Assembly: GCF_002952215.1 (NCBI RefSeq)
Contig: NZ_CP022600.1
Location: 2,170,001-2,234,000, forward strand
Direction of reading: 5' to 3'
Length of the DNA stretch: 64,000 nt
Source of the DNA: Porphyrobacter sp. HT-58-2
GTDB lineage: Bacteria; Pseudomonadota; Alphaproteobacteria; Sphingomonadales; Sphingomonadaceae
Within the stretch, counting starts at the first letter, position 1. Each line of letters starts with the position of its first letter. The position numbers were made by a program, and so were the translations under genes. The notes below the pieces were generated by a model. That model saw nothing but the letters and a program-made list of their open reading frames with translations, had not been told where the DNA came from and made no database searches. Positions 34,526 to 43,082 of the stretch are shown one piece after another.

Positions 34526-35779
34526 ATGGTTCAGCAGCCCCTCAGAAAGCGCGACTTACGCCAGAAGCTTGAAATCCTTGCCGATGCGGCGAAATATGAC
34601 GCGTCCTGCGCCTCGTCCGGCACAGCGAAGAAGAATTCGCTGGGCGGGAAGGGAGTGGGTTCGACTGAGGGGATGGGCATCTGCCATGCCTATGCGCCGG
34701 ACGGGCGCTGTATCTCGCTGCTCAAGATCCTGCTGACCAATCACTGCATCTTCGATTGCCACTACTGCATCAACCGCAAGAGCTCGAACGCCCCCCGCGC
34801 GCGGTTCACCCCGCAGGAGGTGGTCGACCTGACGCTGAGCTTCTACCGGCGCAACTACATCGAAGGGCTGTTCCTGTCCTCAGGGATCGTGAAGAGCGCC
34901 AATCATACGATGGAGCAGCTGGTCGAGGTCGCCCGCATCCTGCGCGAGGAGCACGATTTTCGCGGCTATATCCACCTCAAGACCATCCCCGAGGCCGATA
35001 CCGAGATCATCCATCAGGCGGGCCTCTATGCCGACCGCGTCTCGATTAATGTCGAACTGCCAACCGATCAGGGCCTGACCCGGCTCGCGCCCGACAAGAA
35101 CGCCCGCCAGATCGAGGGCGCGATGGGGCGCACAAAGGAGCGCATCCTCACCGCGAAGGATGAGCGCAAGCGTTTCCGCCATGCGCCGCGCTTTGCCCCG
35201 GCGGGACAATCGACGCAGATGATTATCGGCGCGGACGATGCCAGTGATGCGGCGATCATCGGCAAGGCGAGCCGGCTCTATGGCGATTTCGGTCTCAGGC
35301 GCGTTTATTACAGCGCCTTCTCGCCGATCCCCGATGCGAGCGCTGTGCTGCCCCTCAAGCGCCCGCCATTGCTGCGCGAGCACCGGCTGTATCAATCCGA
35401 CTGGCTGATGCGCTTTTACGGCTTTGCCCCTGAGGAGGTGGCCAATGCGGCGGAAGCGGACGGCAACCTGCCGCTCGATATCGACCCCAAGCTCGCTTGG
35501 GCGCTGAAGTTCCGTGGGAGCTTCCCGGTCGACGTCAACCGAGCCCCCAGGGAGATGCTGTTGCGGGTGCCGGGGCTGGGCACCAAGGCGGTGGCGCGCA
35601 TCCTCGCCTCGCGGCGGCACCGGCGGCTGCGATTGGACGATGTCGCGCGGCTGACGGTGTCGGTCGCCAAGGTGCGCCCCTTCATCTGCACGGTGGACTG
35701 GCGCCCGACCTTCCTGACTGACCGCGCGGATTTGCGGGGGTTGATCATCCAGAAGTCCGAACAGCTGGAGCTGTTCTGA
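34526..35779 (+). CDS. Putative DNA modification/repair radical SAM protein (TIGR03916 type)
   Basis: This 417-residue protein has the radical SAM iron-sulfur motif C-x3-C-x2-C in NHCIFDCHYCINRKSSNAP (about residues 73-91). It starts with LRKRDLRQKLEILADAAKYDASC and carries a helix-hairpin-helix DNA-binding element near the C terminus (NRAPREMLLRVPGLGTKAVARIL). This architecture matches the TIGR03916 family, named as a DNA modification/repair protein because it co-occurs with a UdgX-type gene; its reaction is not known. It overlaps the next gene by one base and is preceded by a LexA box. Confidence 0.88.
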   Translation: MVQQPLRKRDLRQKLEILADAAKYDASCASSGTAKKNSLGGKGVGSTEGMGICHAYAPDGRCISLLKILLTNHCIFDCHYCINRKSSNAPRARFTPQEVVDLTLSFYRRNYIEGLFLSSGIVKSANHTMEQLVEVARILREEHDFRGYIHLKTIPEADTEIIHQAGLYADRVSINVELPTDQGLTRLAPDKNARQIEGAMGRTKERILTAKDERKRFRHAPRFAPAGQSTQMIIGADDASDAAIIGKASRLYGDFGLRRVYYSAFSPIPDASAVLPLKRPPLLREHRLYQSDWLMRFYGFAPEEVANAAEADGNLPLDIDPKLAWALKFRGSFPVDVNRAPREMLLRVPGLGTKAVARILASRRHRRLRLDDVARLTVSVAKVRPFICTVDWRPTFLTDRADLRGLIIQKSEQLELF

Positions 35780-37221
35780 TGCGCGTCATGCCCTACGCCG
35801 CAATCGGCGCGCATTACGCCGTCCACTTGCCCGCGCCCGACGATTTTGCCTTCTGGCGCGAGCGGGCGCGGGGGCTCATCCAGTGCGATGTGCCGCCTGA
35901 CCGGGTATCGTGGATCGAGCCGGGGGCGACCGGCGATCTGTTCGCCGCCGAAGGGCCTTCCCGCGCCGAGCGCCGGATGCCTGCACCGCCTGCCGATGCG
36001 CGTCCCGTCCGCGCCAGCCAGCGCTTCCTGACGCTCGCCCGCAGCGCCGCTTTGCATAGCGAACCGACGCGCTTCGCCCTCCTCTACCGCGTGCTGTGGC
36101 GGCTTCAGCGCCAGCCCCGGCTGATGGAAGACAAGGCCGATCCCGAGGTTCGTCGCCTCGAAGAGCTCGCCAAGTCGGTGCGGCGTGATGCCCACAAGAT
36201 GCACGCCTTCGTCCGCTTCCGCGAGGTGCAGGAGGAGGACGGCACCCCTCACTTCGTCGCCTGGTTCGAGCCCGATCATCACATCGTGCGCGCCGAGGCG
36301 GCTTTCTTCATGCGCCGCTTTGCCAATATGCGCTGGTCGATCCTCACCCCGCGCGGGAGCATCCACTGGGATGGCACCACGATGCGCGAAGGCCCGCCCG
36401 CGCGCCGCGAGGATGCGCCGGGCGGCGATCCGGTCGAGGAACTGTGGCGGTCCTACTATGCCTCGATCTTCAATCCGGCGCGGCTGAAGGTCGGCGCGAT
36501 GCTCTCGGAGATGCCGAAGAAATACTGGAAGAATCTGCCCGAGGCCGAGCTGATCCCGCAGCTCATCGCCGGCGCGCAGGCGCGCGAGGCGGCGATGGTG
36601 GCGGCGGGCGCGCGGGACGAGCGGGCGCGGCCGGAGACGCTTGCCAAAGTCGCGCAAGGCATCGCCGCCTGCCGCGACTGTCCGATTGCCGACTGCGGCA
36701 CCCGCGCGGTGGCGGGGGAGGGGCCTTCGCAGGCCGCGCTGATGATCGTCGGCGAGCAGCCCGGCGATCAGGAGGACATCGCCGGGCGGCCTTTCGTAGG
36801 CCCGGCGGGGCAGCTTCTGGACGAATATCTTGCCGCCGCCGGTATCGAGCGGGGCGCGGCCTATGTCACCAATGCGGTCAAGCACTTCAAGTTCGCATGG
36901 AAGGGCAAGCACCGCCTGCACCAGTCGCCTGGTGCGAAGGAGATCGATACCTGTCGCTGGTGGCTCGATGCCGAGCGCGCGCTGGTGCGTCCCCGGATCG
37001 TGCTGGCGCTGGGGGCAAGCGCGGCGCGCGGGTTGCTCGGGCGCACGGTCAGCGTCAATCGCGAGCGTGGCCAGGCCATCCTGCTTGGTGACGGCGCGGA
37101 ATTGTGGGTGACGGTCCACCCCTCCTACCTTCTGCGATTGGACGGCGCGGCGCGCGAAAAGCAGGCGGTGCTGTTCGCTGCGGATCTGGCGATGGTGCGG
37201 GAGCGATTGGGGGTGGACTGA
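35779..37221 (+). CDS. DUF4130-UdgX fusion, uracil-DNA-binding protein
   Basis: This 480-residue fusion has an N-terminal DUF4130 domain (FARFALLYRVLWRLQRQPRL-type region to about 250) and a C-terminal uracil-DNA glycosylase-like UdgX domain from about 285. In that domain IVGEQPGDQEDIAGRPFVGPAG is motif 1 and VHPSYLLRL the distal motif. UdgX forms a covalent bond to the abasic site through a His in KRRIH; here the equivalent is GKHRLHQSP with the His at 381, so the nucleophile is kept while the loop differs. It overlaps the radical SAM gene and dnaE2 by one base each, making one SOS transcript. Confidence 0.88.
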   Translation: MRVMPYAAIGAHYAVHLPAPDDFAFWRERARGLIQCDVPPDRVSWIEPGATGDLFAAEGPSRAERRMPAPPADARPVRASQRFLTLARSAALHSEPTRFALLYRVLWRLQRQPRLMEDKADPEVRRLEELAKSVRRDAHKMHAFVRFREVQEEDGTPHFVAWFEPDHHIVRAEAAFFMRRFANMRWSILTPRGSIHWDGTTMREGPPARREDAPGGDPVEELWRSYYASIFNPARLKVGAMLSEMPKKYWKNLPEAELIPQLIAGAQAREAAMVAAGARDERARPETLAKVAQGIAACRDCPIADCGTRAVAGEGPSQAALMIVGEQPGDQEDIAGRPFVGPAGQLLDEYLAAAGIERGAAYVTNAVKHFKFAWKGKHRLHQSPGAKEIDTCRWWLDAERALVRPRIVLALGASAARGLLGRTVSVNRERGQAILLGDGAELWVTVHPSYLLRLDGAAREKQAVLFAADLAMVRERLGVD

Positions 37222-40200
37222 TGCCCGACGCCCCGCTCACTCCCGACAAGCGCAGGCTCGATATCGACCCCGACGGCATCGCCGCGCCGCCACGCGCAGC
37301 CTTCGTCGAACTCGGCCTCGTCAGCTGCTTCAGCTTCCTGCGCGGCGCCTCGGACGCGGTCGATCTGGTGCTCGCTGCCCACGCGGCGGGTTATGACGCG
37401 ATTGGTATCGCCGACATCAATTCGATGGCAGGCGTGGTGCGCATCCATACCGAGGCGCGGACGCTGAAATTGCGCCCGGTGATCGGTTGCCGGATCGAGA
37501 CGGTTGAGGGCCTCGCCTTCCTCGCCTACCCTGAGGACCGCGCCGCCTATGGCCGCTTGTGCCGCTTGATCAGCGCGGGCCGGATGCAGACGCTCTCGGG
37601 CGAATGGCAGGACAAGGGCGTGTGCGAGATCGACCTTGCGCTGCTGGCCGAGCATTCCGAAGGCGTGCAGTTGATCCTGCTCCCGCCGGATGATCCGGAT
37701 GCGCGCTTCACCATTCAGGTGCCGAGCAATGTGATCCCCTTTCCCCGTCCCGGCCCCCGAGCCGGGAGCCCGCTCCCTTCCGATAGCGGCCCGCAAGACA
37801 GCGGGGCCCCGGATCAGGTCCGGGGTGGGGGGAGCATGGAACTGACTGCCCCGTTCGCCGACCTCCTGCCCCACCTCGTCCGCCAGTTTCCCACGCTGCG
37901 CCACATCGCCGCCAGCTACCTTTATCGCGGTGACGATATCGCGCGAATCGAGCGACTGGACGAACTCGCATGCGCTCACGGCCTTGGCCTCCTCGCCACC
38001 AACGACGTCCACTATCATGCGCCCGAGCGGCGCGCCTTGCAGGACGTGATGACCGCGATCCGGCACAAGACCACCGTGGCCGCCGCCGGGCACCTGCTCC
38101 ACCCCAATGCCGAGCGGCACCTCAAGTCCCCGCAGGAGATGCGGCGCCTCTTCGCCCGCTGGCCTCACGCGATCCGCGCCGCGCGCGAAGTCGCCGATCG
38201 GTGCAACTTCAGCCTCGATGAACTGCGCTACGAATACCCGGAGGAGATCTACCCCGACGGCCAGACCCCGCAGGCCTTTCTGGAGAGCGAGGTCTGGGCC
38301 GGGGCAGGGGGGCGCTATCCCGAAGGGTTGCCCGAAACCGTCCGCGCCACGCTGGAGCGCGAGCTTGCCCTTATCGCCAAGCTTGATCTGGCGCGCTACT
38401 TCCTCACCATCAAGGACATCGTCGATTTCGCGCGGGGGCAGGAGCCGCCAATCCTGTGTCAGGGGCGCGGCTCAGCGGCCAACTCCGCCGTGTGTTACGT
38501 CCTTGGCATCACCAGCGTCGATCCGGCCAAGCACCAGCTCTTGTTCGATCGCTTCATCTCCGAAGAGCGCAAGGAGCCGCCCGATATCGATGTCGATTTC
38601 GAGCATGAACGGCGCGAGGAGGTGATCCAGTACATCTACCGCAAATATGGCCGCCACCGCGCCGGGCTGTGTGCGACCGTGATCCACTACCGCCCGCGCA
38701 TGGCGATCCGCGAGGTGGGCAAGGCGATGGGCCTGTCGGAGGACGTCACCAGCGCGCTGGCACGCACCGTCTGGGGCGGGTGGGGCCGCGAGATTTCCGA
38801 GAAGCACGCCGCCGAAACGGGCCTCGACATAACCGACCCGCACTTGCGCCGCGTGCTCAAGCTCACCGAGCAGATGATCGGCATGCCGCGCCATCTGGGC
38901 CAGCATGTCGGCGGCTTCATCCTGACCGAAGGCGCGCTGACCGAGACCGTCCCGATCGGCAATGGCGCCATGCCCGAGCGGAGCTTCATCGAGTGGGACA
39001 AGGACGATATCGAGGCGCTGGGCATCCTCAAGGTCGATGTGCTGGCGCTGGGGATGCTGACCTGCATTCGCAAATGCCTCGATCTGCTGGGTGCGCATCA
39101 CGGCCGCGCTCTGACGCTCGCCACTGTCCCGCGCGAAGATCCGGAGACTTACGCCATGCTGCGCCGGGGCGATTCGCTCGGGGTGTTTCAGGTCGAGAGC
39201 CGGGCGCAGATGAACATGCTCCCGCGCCTGCGCCCGCGCGAATTCTACGATCTTGTCATTCAGGTCGCGATTGTCAGGCCCGGCCCGATTCAGGGCGACA
39301 TGGTGCATCCCTATCTCAAGCGCCGCCGCGGTGCAGAGCCCGTCCAGATCCCCGCGCCCGCGCCCGAACACGGGCCGCCGGATGAGCTCACCAGCATCTT
39401 GGGGCGCACGCTGGGCGTGCCGATCTTTCAGGAACAGGCGATGAAGATCGCATTGGATGCGGCGAAGTTCTCCAGCCTCGAAGCCAACCGGCTGAGAAAG
39501 GCGATGGCGACCTTCCGCAGCCGGGGGATGGTGGACGAGCTTCAGGACATGATGGTCGAACGCATGGTCGCGCGCGGCTATGATCGCGACTTTGCACAGA
39601 GATGCTTCAATCAAATCAGAGGTTTCGGCGAATATGGCTTTCCCGAAAGTCACGCTGCGAGCTTTGCCCAGCTGGTTTACGTGTCGAGCTGGCTCAAGTG
39701 CCACTACCCGGCTGCCTTCGCCTGCGCGCTGCTCAATTCGCAGCCGATGGGCTTCTACGCGCCCGCGCAGATCGTGCGCGACGCGGCGGAGCACGGGGTG
39801 CGGGTGCTGCCGGTCGATGTGAATGCAAGTCTCTGGGATTGCACGCTGGAGGGCGAAGCCCTGCGCCTTGGCTTGCGCCAGATTGACGGCCTGCCCGAAC
39901 ACGTCGCCGCCGCGCTTGTCTCGGCGCGCGAGGCAGGCGGGGCTTACCGCGATATTGCCGATCTGCGCGCACGGGGCCGGCTGTCGCCGGTGCATATCGA
40001 GCGGCTCGCCAGCGCCGATGCTTTCACCTCGCTGGGGCTCACCCGCAGACAGGCCTTGTGGGATGCCCGCAGTCTGATTGCCGCGCCCGACCTGCCTTTG
40101 TTCCGCGCCATGGGCGTGCGCGAGGAGGGGGCGGAGCGCCGTGCGATCACACTCCCCGCCATGCCCCTGTCCGAGGAAGTGGTGGCCGATTACCAGACCA

Positions 40201-40682
40201 CCCGCCTCAGCCTGAAGGCGCACCCCATGGCCTTCCTGCGTGCCGATCTGGCCGAGCGCGGTTTCGTGCGCGCCTGCGATTTAAGATCGCGGAAATTCAG
40301 GAGCATGGTGCAGGTCGCTGGCGTGGTGCTGATCCGCCAGCGGCCCGGCAGCGCCAAGGGCGTGACCTTCATCACGCTCGAGGACGAGACCGGGGTGGTC
40401 AACCTCGTGGTATGGCCCGATCTCAAGGAAAAACAGCGCAAGGTGGTGATGGGGGCACGGCTGATGGAGGTGCGGGGCCGGGTCGAGTATGATGACGAGG
40501 TGATCCACGTCATCGCCGCCCATCTGACCGATGCGACCCACCGGCTTCACGCCCTGTCCGACGACCTGCTCGACGCCCCGCTCGCCCGCGCTGACGAGGT
40601 CAATCGTCCGATGCCGGAGCGCGGCCCCGGTGGGCATCCACGCGATGCCCGTATCATCCCGAAATCACGCGATTTTCACTAG
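37221..40682 (+). CDS. dnaE2: Error-prone DNA polymerase DnaE2 (ImuC)
   Basis: DnaE2 (1153 aa) is a C-family polymerase that performs damage-induced mutagenic synthesis with ImuA and ImuB. The PHP domain opens with FVELGLVSCFSFLRGASDAVDL, the catalytic acids are in PPDIDVDFEHERREEVIQYI, and the tandem HhH and C-terminal OB-fold (VAGVVLIRQRPGSAKGVTFI) follow. Residues about 177-205 (PRPGPRAGSPLPSDSG, then APDQVRGGG) are a translated repeat. ATG 37221 overlaps the UdgX stop (TGATG); the frame is open 39 codons upstream. Confidence 0.94.
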   Translation: MPDAPLTPDKRRLDIDPDGIAAPPRAAFVELGLVSCFSFLRGASDAVDLVLAAHAAGYDAIGIADINSMAGVVRIHTEARTLKLRPVIGCRIETVEGLAFLAYPEDRAAYGRLCRLISAGRMQTLSGEWQDKGVCEIDLALLAEHSEGVQLILLPPDDPDARFTIQVPSNVIPFPRPGPRAGSPLPSDSGPQDSGAPDQVRGGGSMELTAPFADLLPHLVRQFPTLRHIAASYLYRGDDIARIERLDELACAHGLGLLATNDVHYHAPERRALQDVMTAIRHKTTVAAAGHLLHPNAERHLKSPQEMRRLFARWPHAIRAAREVADRCNFSLDELRYEYPEEIYPDGQTPQAFLESEVWAGAGGRYPEGLPETVRATLERELALIAKLDLARYFLTIKDIVDFARGQEPPILCQGRGSAANSAVCYVLGITSVDPAKHQLLFDRFISEERKEPPDIDVDFEHERREEVIQYIYRKYGRHRAGLCATVIHYRPRMAIREVGKAMGLSEDVTSALARTVWGGWGREISEKHAAETGLDITDPHLRRVLKLTEQMIGMPRHLGQHVGGFILTEGALTETVPIGNGAMPERSFIEWDKDDIEALGILKVDVLALGMLTCIRKCLDLLGAHHGRALTLATVPREDPETYAMLRRGDSLGVFQVESRAQMNMLPRLRPREFYDLVIQVAIVRPGPIQGDMVHPYLKRRRGAEPVQIPAPAPEHGPPDELTSILGRTLGVPIFQEQAMKIALDAAKFSSLEANRLRKAMATFRSRGMVDELQDMMVERMVARGYDRDFAQRCFNQIRGFGEYGFPESHAASFAQLVYVSSWLKCHYPAAFACALLNSQPMGFYAPAQIVRDAAEHGVRVLPVDVNASLWDCTLEGEALRLGLRQIDGLPEHVAAALVSAREAGGAYRDIADLRARGRLSPVHIERLASADAFTSLGLTRRQALWDARSLIAAPDLPLFRAMGVREEGAERRAITLPAMPLSEEVVADYQTTRLSLKAHPMAFLRADLAERGFVRACDLRSRKFRSMVQVAGVVLIRQRPGSAKGVTFITLEDETGVVNLVVWPDLKEKQRKVVMGARLMEVRGRVEYDDEVIHVIAAHLTDATHRLHALSDDLLDAPLARADEVNRPMPERGPGGHPRDARIIPKSRDFH
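37749..37833. repeat. REP-like insertion inside dnaE2
   Basis: The segment contains GGCCCCGGATCAGGTCCGGG, the core of a repeat common in sphingomonads between genes. Here it is read in frame as Pro/Gly/Ser-rich sequence (including APDQVRGG) in the PHP-domain region of DnaE2. It lies between conserved blocks and is likely an insertion. Confidence 0.6.
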
Positions 40683-40698
40683 GCCTGCGCCCTGAATT

Positions 40699-41388
40699 TC
40701 AGGCAGCTTCGAGCGCATAGCCGGCGGAACGCACCGTGCGGATCGGATCTTTCGCACCGTCAATCCCGATCGCCTTGCGCAGCCGCCGGATGTGGACGTC
40801 AACCGTGCGCAGTTCGATGTCCGAACCCGTGCCCCACACGCCATCGAGCAGTTGCCCACGGCTGAACACCCGGCCAGGGCTTTCCATGAAGAATTTCAAC
40901 AGCCTGTATTCGGTCGGCCCCAGTTGCAGCGCGCGGCCGCGGCGCTGGACCTTGTGTGCCACCGGATCAAGCTTGAGATCGCCCACTTCGATCGTCTCGC
41001 CTGCCAGCGCAGGACGGATGCGGCGCATCACTGCCGCCACACGCGCCAGCAACTCTCTGGGAGAAAAGGGTTTTGTGAGGTAATCATCAGCCCCGGTCTC
41101 AAGCCCGCGCACCCGGTCGTCCTCGGCTTCGCGGGCGGTCAGCATGATGATCGGGACATGGGCCGTCTGCTTGTCGCGGCGCAACCGGCGGCAGACCTCG
41201 ATCCCGCTAGTGCCTTCGATCATCCAGTCGAGGATGATGAGATCGGGCATTTCCTCGGCGGCGAGCACCAGGGCTTCATCCCCGTCGCCGGTGCAGCGTA
41301 CGGCGTAACCTTCGTTGCGGAAACGATATTCCAGCAATTCGGAGAGCGATGGATCGTCTTCGACCAGCAGCAATTTGGCAGCGGACAT
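40699..41388 (-). CDS. phoB: Phosphate regulon response regulator PhoB
   Basis: PhoB (229 aa) is phosphorylated by PhoR when phosphate is low. The receiver has VEDDPSLSELLEYRF, the phospho-acceptor D54 in LIILDWMIEG and K in DDYLTKPFSPREL. The winged-helix DNA-binding domain ends RTVDVHIRRLRKAIGIDGA and TVRSAGYALE. It is the distal gene of the minus-strand pst group, separated from phoU by about 240 bases. Confidence 0.93.
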   Translation of the reverse strand: MSAAKLLLVEDDPSLSELLEYRFRNEGYAVRCTGDGDEALVLAAEEMPDLIILDWMIEGTSGIEVCRRLRRDKQTAHVPIIMLTAREAEDDRVRGLETGADDYLTKPFSPRELLARVAAVMRRIRPALAGETIEVGDLKLDPVAHKVQRRGRALQLGPTEYRLLKFFMESPGRVFSRGQLLDGVWGTGSDIELRTVDVHIRRLRKAIGIDGAKDPIRTVRSAGYALEAA

Positions 41389-41505
41389 GCGCGATATGCC
41401 TCCTCAGACCCGCCAATGCGGGGAACCGCCGACCCTATGTGTCACTTGCGCGACAGTTTGATGAAACCGCGCCGGAATTCAACCGCGGCCTGCCCGAACC
41501 CGCCA

Positions 41506-41521
41506 TGTTTCACGTGAAACC
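41506..41521. other. parS-like 16-mer between phoB and phoU
   Basis: TGTTTCACGTGAAACC matches the ParB-binding consensus TGTTTCACGTGAAACA at 15 of 16 positions, including the intact GTTTCACGTGAAAC palindrome. It lies in the 241-base gap between phoU and phoB. Confidence 0.65.
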
Positions 41522-41629
41522 GCCTGTTCAAGGCGCAGCAAGATCCCCGCGAAGCGAGGCTAAGGGTGGTCTAAAGCGGGGCAAGCAGCAGGCGAGACCG
41601 GTTCAAAACCGGCCTGCCGCAGGCACGCT

Positions 41630-42298
41630 TCAGCGGTCGCCTTCGGGCGGGTAGACGCCGGTGGCCGCGAAATGCACCATCTCGGCCACGTTGGTCGCAT
41701 GATCGCCGATGCGTTCGATGTTGCGGGCCACGAACAGCAATTGCGCCGCGCTCGAAATGGTCGAAGGATTTTCCACCATGTGGCTGACAAGGTTGCGGAA
41801 GATCGAGTTATAGAACCCGTCGACCTTGGCATCAGTGGCAATCACTTCGCGGGCAAGGTCAGGATCGCGCGCGGCATAGGCGGTCAGCACATCATGCACC
41901 ATCTCGCCCGCCAGTTCGCCCATCGTCGGCAGCAGCGTCAGCGGTTCGAACCGGGCGCGTCCTTCGATCATCCCGGTGCGCTTGGCGATGTTCTTCGAAT
42001 AGTCGCCGATGCGTTCCAGCACCCCGCCGATCTTGAGCGCGGCGATCACTTCGCGCAGGTCATCCGCCATCGGGGCGCGCAGCGCGATGATCCGCACGGC
42101 GAGCTTGTCGACTTCCATTTCCAGCGCGTCCATGCGCTTGTCACGGGCGACAACCTGTTCGGCCAGCACTTCGTCGCCGCGCACCAGCGCATCGAGCGAT
42201 TCGGCGATGGCAACCTCGGCGAGGCCACCCATCTCCGCGATCAACCCGCGCAGACGGGTGATGTCTTCATCAAATGCCTTGACGGTGTGTTCAGCCAT
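41630..42298 (-). CDS. phoU: Phosphate transport system regulator PhoU
   Basis: PhoU (222 aa) is an all-helical protein that damps PhoR signalling and Pst transport. It has the two repeated metal-binding helices (RDKRMDALEMEVDKLAVRII, and ARNIERIGDHATNVAEMVHF). Its ATG overlaps the pstB stop codon. Confidence 0.93.
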   Translation of the reverse strand: MAEHTVKAFDEDITRLRGLIAEMGGLAEVAIAESLDALVRGDEVLAEQVVARDKRMDALEMEVDKLAVRIIALRAPMADDLREVIAALKIGGVLERIGDYSKNIAKRTGMIEGRARFEPLTLLPTMGELAGEMVHDVLTAYAARDPDLAREVIATDAKVDGFYNSIFRNLVSHMVENPSTISSAAQLLFVARNIERIGDHATNVAEMVHFAATGVYPPEGDR

Positions 42299-43065
42299 CA
42301 GCCGTACCTTCCGGTGATATAGTCTTTGGTACGCTCTTCGATCGGATTGGTGAAGATCTCCGAGGTCGGGCCATATTCCACCATCTTGCCGAGGTGAAAG
42401 AAGGCGGTGCGCTGGCTGACGCGGGCGGCCTGCTGCATCGAGTGCGTGACGATCACGATGGCGTAGCGCCCGGAGAGTTCATCGATCAGTTCCTCGATCT
42501 TGGCGGTCGCGATCGGATCGAGCGCGCTTGCCGGTTCGTCCATCAGGATAACCTCCGGGTCAACGGCTATCGCCCGCGCGATGCACAGGCGCTGCTGCTG
42601 ACCCCCGGAAAGCGCGGTGCCGGAATCATCGAGCCGGTCCTTGACCTCGTCCCACAGGCCCGCGCGGGTGAGCGAGCGTTCCACGATCACGTCGAGATCG
42701 GCCTTCTTTTCCGCCAGCCCGTGGATCTTGGGGCCATAGGCGATGTTTTCGTAGATCGACTTGGGGAAGGGGTTGGGCTTTTGGAACACCATGCCGACGC
42801 GGGCGCGCAGTTGCACAACGTCCATGCGGCTACCGTGAATATCCTCCCCGTCGAGTTCGATCAGGCCTGTCACCTTGGCCGCGCCGATGGTGTCGTTCAT
42901 GCGGTTGAAGCACCGCAGGAAGGTCGATTTCCCGCAGCCCGACGGGCCGATGAAGGCGGTGACGTAATTGGGCGAAATGTCGATCGAGACGTGATCGATC
43001 GCTTTCTTCTCGCCGTAGAAGACACAGACGTCCTGCGCGCGGATCTTGGCGCCTTCGTCAGCCAT
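42298..43065 (-). CDS. pstB: Phosphate ABC transporter ATP-binding protein
   Basis: PstB (255 aa) has Walker [11 protein letters not shown], the ABC signature [17 protein letters not shown], Walker [14 protein letters not shown] and the switch His in VTHSMQQ. I chose ATG 43065 ([13 protein letters not shown]); GTG codons about 18-24 bases upstream overlap the pstA stop and could be used instead. No clear Shine-Dalgarno helps to decide. Confidence 0.94.
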   Translation of the reverse strand: MADEGAKIRAQDVCVFYGEKKAIDHVSIDISPNYVTAFIGPSGCGKSTFLRCFNRMNDTIGAAKVTGLIELDGEDIHGSRMDVVQLRARVGMVFQKPNPFPKSIYENIAYGPKIHGLAEKKADLDVIVERSLTRAGLWDEVKDRLDDSGTALSGGQQQRLCIARAIAVDPEVILMDEPASALDPIATAKIEELIDELSGRYAIVIVTHSMQQAARVSQRTAFFHLGKMVEYGPTSEIFTNPIEERTKDYITGRYG

Positions 43066-43082
43066 GTTGGGATGAATCACAG

